6,980 nt of DNA from Alphaproteobacteria bacterium (GTDB lineage: Bacteria; Pseudomonadota; Alphaproteobacteria; Rhizobiales; Beijerinckiaceae), in the NCBI GenBank assembly GCA_009921785.1, contig RFXE01000095.1, forward strand, positions 1 to 6,980. Reading direction: 5' to 3'. A program made the translations under genes and the position numbers. The notes under the pieces were generated by a model. It made no database searches, was not told the DNA's origin, and saw only the letters and a program-made list of their open reading frames with translations. Shown piece by piece: positions 1 to 5,224 of the stretch (position 1 is its first letter; each line of letters begins with the position of its first letter).

Positions 1-446
1 CGGCAGCCAAAATTCGTCTGACTTTGGGCGAAGTGGTTTTGACGACGAAATTGATCGACGGCACCTTCCCTGATTATCAACGCGTTATCCCGACGGCGAA
101 TGATAAATTGCTCACCGTTGAGAAGGGCGACTTCATGGCCGCCGTTGATCGTGTGTCAACGATTTCATCAGAGCGCACCCGCGCCGTGAAAATGGCCGTG
201 AATGATGGCAAGCTCACTTTGTCCGTTACAAATCCGGAATCCGGTTCGGCGGTTGAAGAGATCGAAGTTGATTATGATCAAGCGGCCCTCGAGATTGGGT
301 TCAACGCACGTTATCTACTCGATATTGCCTCTGAACTTGATGGCGATACGGCATTAATCAAATTAGCAGACTCCGGCTCCCCCACCCTCATTCAGGATCG
401 CGAAGGCGCGAGCGCCCTTTATGTCCTGATGCCGATGCGCGTGTGA
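1..446 (+). CDS. dnaN: DNA polymerase III beta subunit (sliding clamp), C-terminal part
   Basis: This is the last 148 codons of dnaN; the reading frame (codons from base 3) is already open at the left edge, so the gene is partial at its 5' end. The clamp is a ring-shaped homodimer that tethers DNA polymerase III to DNA and docks many repair proteins. The segment holds the end of domain II and all of domain III. The family motif LIDGTFPDYQRVIP marks the domain III start, followed by the conserved NPE and GFNARYLLDI stretches, and the protein ends in the typical MPMRV tail, part of the region that forms the peptide-binding pocket. An internal TTG at base 24 is not a real start, because homology continues upstream of it. 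The TGA stop overlaps the GTG start of recF by 4 bp, so translation of the two is probably coupled. Confidence 0.97.
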   Translation, partial: AAKIRLTLGEVVLTTKLIDGTFPDYQRVIPTANDKLLTVEKGDFMAAVDRVSTISSERTRAVKMAVNDGKLTLSVTNPESGSAVEEIEVDYDQAALEIGFNARYLLDIASELDGDTALIKLADSGSPTLIQDREGASALYVLMPMRV

Positions 447-1618
447 TAGACACACATCTTCCGCGCGCATCTTCAGTCCTTCGAACACCGCGCATCACGC
501 GCCTTGTTCTGCAGGACTTTAGATCATATCCGATGCTCGATCTCGCCCTTGACGGATCGATGATTGTTTTTGTCGGCGAGAACGGCGCGGGCAAAACAAA
601 TCTTCTTGAAGCTCTATCGCTCTTCACGCCGGGACGCGGGCTTCGTCGCGCTGATCTCGAAGAGATGACGCGCGAGCACGGGCCGGGAAGCTTTGCTGTT
701 TCAATAACCATTGATGATCACGACGATCTCTGGCGGCTAGGCACCGGGCTTGAAATTCAAGACGAGGATGGCGCGCGTCAAAGGCGTTACCGCATCAATG
801 GTTCAACCGTCGGATCGGCGCAACATTTCACGGATCATATTCGTATCGTTTGGCAGACGCCGGCACTCGATGGTTTGTTTACAGGAGCCGCTGGCGATCG
901 TCGCCGATTTCTTGATCGGTTGGTCCTTGCGCTTGATCCGGCCCATGCAAGTCGTGTCTCAGGACTTGAACGCGCGTTGCGGAACCGAAACAAATTGCTT
1001 GAAGAGCCTTCGCCCGATCCATTGTGGCTTGATGCGATTGAACGCGAAGTTGCTGAGACAGGCATAGCGGTTGCGGCCGCACGCCAGGAAGCGATTGGTC
1101 GCCTCTCAGGATTGATCCATGCGATGCGTGATGACGCGTCACCATTTCCCTGGGCTGAGATTAGACTTGAAGGTTGGGTTGAAAACGCACTCATTGATCG
1201 TGCCGCTGTTGATGTCGAAGATGAGTTTCGCGCGCTGTTGAAATCACAGCGTATGCGCGATCGGGCAGCCGGCCGCGCTTTGATCGGTCCGCAAGCCGCT
1301 GATCTGATCGTTATTCATGGACCAAAATCAGTTGCTGCAGAACGCGCCTCAACCGGTGAACAAAAAGCATTGTTAATCGGTTTGGTACTCGCGCATGCGC
1401 GGCTTGTCGCCGATGTGAGCGGTATTGCGCCCATTATTCTTCTCGATGAGATTGCCGCCCATCTTGATCCGAAAAGACGGGAGGCTCTTTTTGATAATCT
1501 TGCACAACTCGGATCGCAGGTCTTTATGACAGGCGCTGATAGTGCGAGTTTTTCCTTGATGCCGGAGGCAACACGACGCTATGCCGTGTCATCCGGAAAG
1601 GTTGATCTACTTCCATGA
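443..1618 (+). CDS. recF: DNA replication and repair protein RecF
   Basis: RecF is an SMC-like ATPase that, with RecO and RecR, loads RecA at single-strand gaps and stalled forks. The 391-aa product is close to the usual family length. Visible motifs are the N-terminal ITRLVLQDFRSY strand, Walker A GENGAGKT at residues 45-52, the family motif GDRRRFLDRL at about 151-160, the ABC signature STGEQK at 303-308, and Walker B IILLDE with D335/E336 followed by the D-loop region AAHLD. The start is GTG at 443, inside the dnaN stop (GTGA overlap). No better start exists before the conserved N-terminus, though this leaves about 16 residues ahead of the core fold. The TGA stop overlaps the ATG of the next gene. 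This gene order after dnaN is standard; what follows is less so. Confidence 0.97.
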   Translation: MIDTHLPRASSVLRTPRITRLVLQDFRSYPMLDLALDGSMIVFVGENGAGKTNLLEALSLFTPGRGLRRADLEEMTREHGPGSFAVSITIDDHDDLWRLGTGLEIQDEDGARQRRYRINGSTVGSAQHFTDHIRIVWQTPALDGLFTGAAGDRRRFLDRLVLALDPAHASRVSGLERALRNRNKLLEEPSPDPLWLDAIEREVAETGIAVAAARQEAIGRLSGLIHAMRDDASPFPWAEIRLEGWVENALIDRAAVDVEDEFRALLKSQRMRDRAAGRALIGPQAADLIVIHGPKSVAAERASTGEQKALLIGLVLAHARLVADVSGIAPIILLDEIAAHLDPKRREALFDNLAQLGSQVFMTGADSASFSLMPEATRRYAVSSGKVDLLP

Positions 1619-2232
1619 CACTCTCCCGCTATCTTATTTTCACGCTTACTTATTTTATTGCCGTGATTACGCCGGGACCTGGTCTTGCGGCGATCATCGC
1701 GCGGGCTTTGGGACGCGGGCTTCACGGCATGCCTGCTTTTCTTGCCGGATTTATTGCGGGCGATCTGACGCTCTTTATCATCGCGGCGGCAGGTCTCGCT
1801 GTTGTGGCAGAAGCCTATGCCCCTATTTTGACGGCGGTGCGTTGGGGCGGTGCGGCCTATCTCCTCTATCTTGCGTTCAAACTCTGGACAACACCGGTGG
1901 ATGCAAGTCTTGAGGCTACATCCAATACACAGTCTGAATCGCCGCTTGCCCTTTTTCTGTCTACCTATTCGCTGACAGTCAGTAATCCGAAACCGATATT
2001 GTTTTTTGTGGCGCTACTTCCGGCATTGCTTGATCTATCGACACTGACGCTGCTTGATTACGTAATTCTCACAGTGACAATCGCCGTCATCATCTCATTC
2101 AGCCTATTGGTCTATGCCGGTGCAGCTAGCCGCGCGCGGCTTTTATTCACGAGCACGCGTGCGCGTACCATCATAAATCGTATCACGGGTACGATGCTGG
2201 CGGTGGTCGCTGTTGTAATGGCGTGGATTTGA
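1615..2232 (+). CDS. LysE/RhtB-family amino-acid or metabolite exporter
   Basis: This 205-aa inner-membrane protein matches the LysE/RhtB exporter superfamily in length and in its signature. The first membrane helix runs into the TPGPG motif at residues 19-23, followed by a helix containing GFIAGD (45-50). Further hydrophobic stretches at about 68-90, 111-135, 145-168 and 185-205 give the expected six segments or so, with a short polar loop at about 92-108. Family members export basic or neutral amino acids such as lysine, homoserine and threonine; the substrate cannot be read from sequence here. The ATG at 1615 overlaps the recF stop as ATGA, so the gene is probably translated by coupling from the dnaN-recF transcript and has no room for its own promoter. 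It converges on hemN with only 10 bp between the stops. Confidence 0.93.
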   Translation: MTLSRYLIFTLTYFIAVITPGPGLAAIIARALGRGLHGMPAFLAGFIAGDLTLFIIAAAGLAVVAEAYAPILTAVRWGGAAYLLYLAFKLWTTPVDASLEATSNTQSESPLALFLSTYSLTVSNPKPILFFVALLPALLDLSTLTLLDYVILTVTIAVIISFSLLVYAGAASRARLLFTSTRARTIINRITGTMLAVVAVVMAWI

Positions 2233-2241
2233 TCTGATCCT

Positions 2242-2262
2242 GTCACACCGCTGCGGCGTGAC
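2242..2262. repeat. Short inverted repeat at the convergent LysE/hemN ends
   Basis: GTCAC at 2242-2246 and GTGAC at 2258-2262 flank a CCGC-T-GCGG core with one A/C mismatch, giving a compact 21-bp near-palindrome. It covers the hemN stop codon and its last codons and lies 10 bp after the LysE-family stop. No T-run follows on either strand, so it is not a classical intrinsic terminator. It could still protect 3' ends or slow polymerase between the convergent genes. Chance is possible. Confidence 0.35.
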
Positions 2263-3607
2263 GACCTTGTCCAGAACTCAACCAGGCATCAAACACAGAC
2301 GCAACTGAACGCATAGCAAGGCGCGCTTCTGCAGGAATCGTGACGATCCACTCTTTAACAATCGCCAAACCTTCGCGCTCTAAGGTCTGCAGACGATCAA
2401 GATCGTCAAAGAAGACGGCGGGATCAACGCCATGATGCGTGGCAACACTTTCAAGATCGACTTGCATATCGCACATCAATTTTTCGATGACTTCGCGGCG
2501 CAAAAGATCGTCCGCACTTAAGACAAGTCCGCGATGAACTGGTAACCGCCCTTCAGCAATGGACTGCGACCATAAATCGAGATCGCTTTCATTTTGTGCG
2601 TAGCCCCATCCGGTAGCGCTGATGGCACTGGGACCAATAGCAATCAAAGTGCTTGCGCTATCCGTCGTATAGCCTTGAAAATTTCTTCTAAGCTGCCGAT
2701 CATTCAATGCGAGAGTCATCGGATCACCGGATAAAGCAAAATGATCCAAGCCAATCGGAACATAATGATCTTCAAGCACCTCACGCGCGGCGAGTGCCAA
2801 TCTCAGACGTGCGCGCATATCAGGGAGACCATGCCGCTCAAGCGCTTTCTGATATTTTTTCATCCAAGGCACATGCGCGTAGCCAAATAACGCGACACGA
2901 TTGGCACCAAGCTTCACCGTTGCGTGAACACTTTCGGTAATGCTTTTTTCAGTCTGATAGGGAAGTCCGTAAATCAAATCGAAATTTACCGGCATAACGC
3001 CATTCTTGCGGAGCGCTTCAACGGTCTTCGCGACCATTTCATAAGGCTGAATGCGGTGAATAGCCTTTTGCACCTCGGTATCGAAATCCTGAACGCCGAT
3101 TGACGCGCGTGTAACACCCGCTTCGCCATAAGCTTTGGCACGCGACGCCGTGAAGCCACGCGGGTCGATCTCAATTGAAATCTCGGAACGGTCCACAAAG
3201 TCAAAATGCTTTGCAATCGCATCCATCACGCGATGGAAATCATCAGGCGATAAGAGACTAGGCGTGCCACCACCAAAATGCAGATGAGACAAACGACCGC
3301 GTCCAGGCAGACGTTCGACGATAAGAGACAGCTCTGCGAGCATCGTCTCGAGATAGGGCCGCACGGGCGCATAGGTTTTTGTGATCGTCGTATTGCACCC
3401 GCAATACCAACAAAGCTTCGAGCAAAAGGGAATGTGAAGATAAAGCGAAAGCGGCTCGGACATATCGGTCCGTTCAAGCCAGGAATTTACAGTTGCCGCA
3501 GTAACGCCCTTATGAAAATGCGGCGCGGTCGGATAGCTCGTGTAACGCGGGACACGGGCATCGAGATGAGAAAGCCAAGAGTCTTTGACGAGTGCATGTG
3601 AGTTCAT
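2243..3607 (-). CDS. hemN: Oxygen-independent coproporphyrinogen III oxidase (radical SAM)
   Basis: HemN decarboxylates coproporphyrinogen III to protoporphyrinogen IX without oxygen, using S-adenosylmethionine and a 4Fe-4S cluster; it replaces HemF under low oxygen. The 454-aa length fits true HemN rather than the shorter HemW. The substrate-side motif PRYTSYPTA is at residues 20-28. The radical-SAM cluster motif is C62-x3-C66-x2-C69 followed by C71, the same numbering as in E. coli HemN, with Tyr56 also kept. GGGTPS (112-117) and EIDPR (146-150) are SAM-binding motifs, and the C-terminal HemN domain is present. The ATG at 3607 is preceded by only a weak Shine-Dalgarno (GGGC), and no alternative start occurs before Met49, which lies past conserved sequence. 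A perfect FNR/FixK palindrome upstream indicates oxygen control. Confidence 0.97.
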   Translation of the reverse strand: MNSHALVKDSWLSHLDARVPRYTSYPTAPHFHKGVTAATVNSWLERTDMSEPLSLYLHIPFCSKLCWYCGCNTTITKTYAPVRPYLETMLAELSLIVERLPGRGRLSHLHFGGGTPSLLSPDDFHRVMDAIAKHFDFVDRSEISIEIDPRGFTASRAKAYGEAGVTRASIGVQDFDTEVQKAIHRIQPYEMVAKTVEALRKNGVMPVNFDLIYGLPYQTEKSITESVHATVKLGANRVALFGYAHVPWMKKYQKALERHGLPDMRARLRLALAAREVLEDHYVPIGLDHFALSGDPMTLALNDRQLRRNFQGYTTDSASTLIAIGPSAISATGWGYAQNESDLDLWSQSIAEGRLPVHRGLVLSADDLLRREVIEKLMCDMQVDLESVATHHGVDPAVFFDDLDRLQTLEREGLAIVKEWIVTIPAEARLAMRSVASVFDAWLSSGQGRHAAAV

Positions 3608-3641
3608 AGGCCCAGTTTGGCGAACACATCACACGTCAACC

Positions 3642-3655
3642 TTGATTTACATCAA
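3642..3655 (-). promoter_or_regulatory. FNR/FixK/Anr-type operator upstream of hemN
   Basis: The sequence TTGAT-N4-ATCAA is an exact match to the consensus of the FNR/FixK branch of CRP-family regulators; the symmetry extends one base each side (CTTGAT...ATCAAG, 3641-3656). Its centre is about 41.5 bp before the first base of the hemN ATG. hemN is a well-known target of FnrL/FixK/Anr in alphaproteobacteria and pseudomonads, so activation of hemN at low oxygen is the natural reading. No clear -10 element is visible between box and start. Which regulator binds cannot be decided from the site. Confidence 0.78.
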
Positions 3656-3662
3656 GTTGCTT

Positions 3663-3685
3663 GAAGACCGTTTGAAACGCTCTTC
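3663..3685. repeat. 23-bp near-perfect inverted repeat between tRNA-His and hemN
   Basis: GAAGA at 3663-3667 pairs with TCTTC at 3681-3685, and CGTTT at 3669-3673 with AAACG at 3675-3679. The arms differ at one symmetric position (C3668 against C3680). As RNA it would form a stem of about 8 pairs with a 5-nt loop. It lies 7 bp upstream of the FNR/FixK box and about 45 bp after the 3' end of tRNA-His. No T-run follows directly on the - strand, so a terminator role for the tRNA is uncertain; a protein-binding palindrome is the alternative. Confidence 0.45.
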
Positions 3686-3729
3686 GCCAAAAAGGTGAAT
3701 GATAAACTAAAAAGTGAATAGGAAAGAAG

Positions 3730-3806
3730 TGGTACAGCTACCCCGGCTCGAACGGGGGACCTCTAGATCCACAATCTAGCGCTCTAACCAACTGAGCTAT
3801 AGCTGC
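3730..3806 (-). tRNA. tRNA-His (anticodon GTG)
   Basis: A complete 77-nt cloverleaf with encoded CCA reads on the - strand: acceptor GCAGCTA/TAGCTGT, D-stem GCTC/GAGC, anticodon stem CTAGA/TCTAG with loop TTGTGGA (anticodon GTG), 5-nt variable loop, T-stem CCCCG/CGGGG with loop TTCGAGC. Discriminator A73 precedes CCA (3730-3732). The first pair is G1:U72. Most bacterial tRNA-His carry an extra G-1 paired with C73; here base 73 is A, so the -1 G encoded at 3807 has no partner and the mature 5' end is probably G1, the known alphaproteobacterial form. No convincing private promoter is visible; the gene starts 13 bp after the phasin terminator hairpin. Confidence 0.98.
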
Positions 3807-3818
3807 CCGAAGACAAAG

Positions 3819-3865
3819 AAGCGGGCCGAAACGTCCCTCTTCAGGGAGACGTCCTAAGCCCGCTT
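3819..3865 (-). terminator. Hairpin terminator after the phasin operon
   Basis: On the - strand AAGCGGGC (3865-3858) pairs with GCCCGCTT (3826-3819), enclosing an inner helix built from ACGT and CCCT/AGGG arms around a CTTC-type loop. It is followed by a T-rich tail (CTTTGTCTT) reaching to about 3810. It begins 35 bp after the stop of the second phasin gene, the expected place for the end of that operon. The + strand also has a T-rich flank (TCTCTTTT at 3869-3876), so it may work in both directions. Because tRNA-His starts 13 bp beyond it, read-through could supply some tRNA precursor. Confidence 0.7.
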
Positions 3866-3900
3866 GTGTCTCTTTTCAAGTGCCGGATGGCGACTCCCGC

Positions 3901-4491
3901 TCAATGAGAGGGGCGTTGCGCATCCAAAGCATGGGTCATTGCCTTCCGCACGGGCTCCGACGCCTTTGTCGCGACCGCCGTGGCGAGAGATGATAATTCC
4001 CGCGCCTCGTCAATGCTGCGCTCGAATTGCTTACGCATCTGGCTCGATTGAAGGTCGATCATATCTGAAAGGGTCCGGATCTGCGTCATCGCGCGGAAAT
4101 AGCCAAAAGCGGCTTGGGCTTCGGCCTCCAGCGCATCAGCCACACGAACCTGCATTTCCTTAAGGCCAGACTGAACGACATGACCACTCGCTTCAAAGCC
4201 GCGTGCGAAGGACATAGAAGCCTCCTGCGAGCGAGCAAAAGCTGAACGCACCTGATCGAGCGACTGCTCGGCCACGCTGCGCACCGCCTCAGAAGCCGCT
4301 TTGTGTGAAAGCGATGGCGTTGCCGCTTTCTCAGACGGTTCTGATTTCGCCTTGGTCTGCGCGACCGGCTTACGCTTGACCCGCTCGGCCAGAACGACCG
4401 GCGTTGCCGGACGCTTCTTGGCTTCCAACGGAGCGGCCTCAGCGGGAGCCTGCGCAGCCCCATCAGTATTCAAATTCGGATCGGATGTCAT
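3901..4491 (-). CDS. Phasin family protein with basic, disordered N-terminal extension
   Basis: Phasins coat polyhydroxyalkanoate granules and control their number and size. Residues from about 65 to 190 form an amphipathic, Ala/Gln/Glu-rich helical region without aromatic core, and the segment EQSLDQVRSAF (75-85) aligns with EKSVDQARKAF (19-29) of the neighbouring phasin, so the two are paralogues. Residues 1-62 are an added low-complexity tail: acidic/Ala/Pro at first, then rich in Lys, Arg and Pro (KKR at 25-27, RVKRK at 37-41). Such basic tails can bind nucleic acid in some phasins, but that is only an inference here. The ATG at 4491 has a strong Shine-Dalgarno (GGAGGT). The gene follows the first phasin gene by 30 bp and is probably transcribed with it. 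Confidence 0.82.
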   Translation of the reverse strand: MTSDPNLNTDGAAQAPAEAAPLEAKKRPATPVVLAERVKRKPVAQTKAKSEPSEKAATPSLSHKAASEAVRSVAEQSLDQVRSAFARSQEASMSFARGFEASGHVVQSGLKEMQVRVADALEAEAQAAFGYFRAMTQIRTLSDMIDLQSSQMRKQFERSIDEARELSSLATAVATKASEPVRKAMTHALDAQRPSH

Positions 4492-4493
4492 GG

Positions 4494-4509
4494 TGACCTC
4501 CTCAGGTCA
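4494..4509 (-). promoter_or_regulatory. Shine-Dalgarno of second phasin within a 6-bp hairpin
   Basis: In the mRNA sense TGACCT-GAGG-AGGTCA forms a perfect 6-bp stem with a 4-nt loop, ending 2 nt before the ATG. The ribosome site GGAGGT is split between the loop (GAGG) and the 3' arm (AGGT). Ribosomes finishing the upstream phasin stop about 13 nt before the hairpin, so translation of gene one could open it and couple the two genes. The pairing is certain by sequence; the regulatory effect is inference. Confidence 0.5.
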
Positions 4510-4521
4510 GTCTGTGCCGGA

Positions 4522-4971
4522 TCAGGAATGTTTACGCTGAGCGGCATCAGTTGCCGCCTTGCGCATTTCGGCAGCGGCCGACTCGATTGTCGTCTGGGCG
4601 CTTTCCGAAGCCTTGCGCGCTGTCGTCTGCATCGCCGAGCCAAATTCGGTCATCTGAGATTGCAAGGTCGCGAATTGCGACTTCACGAATTCGGTCTGAA
4701 TATGGACAACATCTTGCACGTCTTTGGCATGAACGAGGCGCTCAGCGAGATCGAAAGCCGCCGCGATGTTCTTCTCGGCATAGCCAATGGCCTTCTCGGC
4801 GAGGTCGCGCGAGTTAGCCTGAGCGTGGATCGTCTGCGAGTCAGCAGCCGAGACAGCTTTTTGCGCTGCACCAAGAAAACCGTCGAAAGCCTTGCGGGCC
4901 TGATCAACGCTCTTTTCAGCGAAATCGCGCATTTCGGCAGGGATTTCATAGGAAGGGATCGATTTTGACAT
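4522..4971 (-). CDS. Phasin (PhaP-like, phasin_2 type)
   Basis: This 149-aa protein is the expected size for a small alphaproteobacterial phasin. It starts SKSIPSYEIPAEMRDFAEKS, with the family's EIPxEMRxFAEKSVxQAR pattern (residues 9-26), and continues as one long amphipathic helical stretch rich in Ala, Gln, Glu and Lys, without signal peptide, cysteines or membrane segments. It most likely binds polyhydroxybutyrate granules in the cytoplasm. The ATG at 4971 follows a good Shine-Dalgarno (TGAGGA, 4978-4983) at 6 nt spacing. It is the first gene of a two-phasin operon, with a well-formed promoter and PhaR-like sites upstream. The codons favour G/C at third positions, as expected for a strongly expressed gene. 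Identity as a phasin is firm at family level; granule binding is inferred. Confidence 0.9.
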   Translation of the reverse strand: MSKSIPSYEIPAEMRDFAEKSVDQARKAFDGFLGAAQKAVSAADSQTIHAQANSRDLAEKAIGYAEKNIAAAFDLAERLVHAKDVQDVVHIQTEFVKSQFATLQSQMTEFGSAMQTTARKASESAQTTIESAAAEMRKAATDAAQRKHS

Positions 4972-5037
4972 GATAAATCCTCAAAAATTGGGGGGTAAAA
5001 ATTTGAACAAAACGCGTCGAGACCAATCAGTTATTTC

Positions 5038-5064
5038 GCAGTGCAATATAATGCTGCATTGCAC
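5038..5064 (-). promoter_or_regulatory. Probable PhaR operator: two TGCANTGC motifs in the phasin promoter
   Basis: Two copies of TGCANTGC on the - strand, TGCAATGC (5063-5056) and TGCACTGC (5045-5038), are centred 18 bp apart. The first lies in the spacer between -35 and -10, the second overlaps the end of the -10 and the expected start point. The stretch is also framed by the inverted repeat GTGCAAT/ATTGCAC (5041-5047, 5058-5064). PhaR, the PHB-responsive repressor of phasin genes, binds TGC/GCA-rich palindromic sites in alphaproteobacteria. The placement would block polymerase, as expected for repression. The assignment rests on remembered motif shape and on the phasin context. Confidence 0.55.
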
Positions 5065-5073
5065 AATCGTCAA
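5045..5073 (-). promoter_or_regulatory. Sigma70-type promoter of the phasin operon
   Basis: On the - strand TTGACG (5073-5068) and TATATT (5050-5045) are separated by exactly 17 bp (5067-5051), close to the consensus TTGACA-N17-TATAAT. The start point would be near 5037, leaving a leader of about 66 nt. That leader contains a C6 run (4995-4990) flanked by direct repeats of AATTTTT-type sequence (4983-4989 and 4997-5003 on the + strand as AAAAATT), then the Shine-Dalgarno. This is the best promoter in the window. Confidence 0.72.
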
Positions 5074-5224
5074 CTGAAGGGCTGGTTAACTGTGTTTTCG
5101 ATCTCTTCGACCTTAGGGGGAGAAAGATTTGGACGCCCTGCGCCCCATTCGGTAGGAATTTGACGGAAACTTTAGGAATTGCGGGCATTTATTCTTATCG
5201 AGCCCATCAGGACCGTCTGTTCGA
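5074..5224. other. Intergenic region upstream of the histidine kinase
   Basis: These 151 bp separate the phasin promoter from the divergent kinase gene. I find no convincing -35/-10 pair on the + strand: TTGACG at 5160-5165 resembles a -35, but no -10 follows at 16-18 bp. A strong Shine-Dalgarno-like AGGGGG (5115-5120) precedes a TTG (5129) that opens only 8 codons before TAG at 5153. No CtrA site (TTAA-N7-TTAA) and no DnaA box is seen. Confidence 0.4.

Noticed and set aside
388..1194. Open frames on both strands within dnaN-recF (for example 388-711 and 835-1194 on the - strand)
   Set aside because: They are out-of-frame shadows of recF, with Arg/Ser-rich composition and no recognisable domain.
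3864..4968. Plus-strand and alternate-frame open frames across the phasin genes
   Set aside because: They overlap well-supported phasins, lack ribosome sites and show unlikely Arg/Ser/Pro-rich composition.
5115..5155. AGGGGG followed by TTG and an 8-codon reading frame ahead of the kinase, a possible leader peptide
   Set aside because: The frame is tiny, uses a rare start and has no attenuator-like hairpin or residue bias; it may be chance.
5160..5195. TTGACG at 5160-5165 as a -35 for the kinase gene
   Set aside because: No -10-like hexamer lies 16-18 bp downstream; the nearest (TATTCT, 5190-5195) gives a 24-bp spacer.
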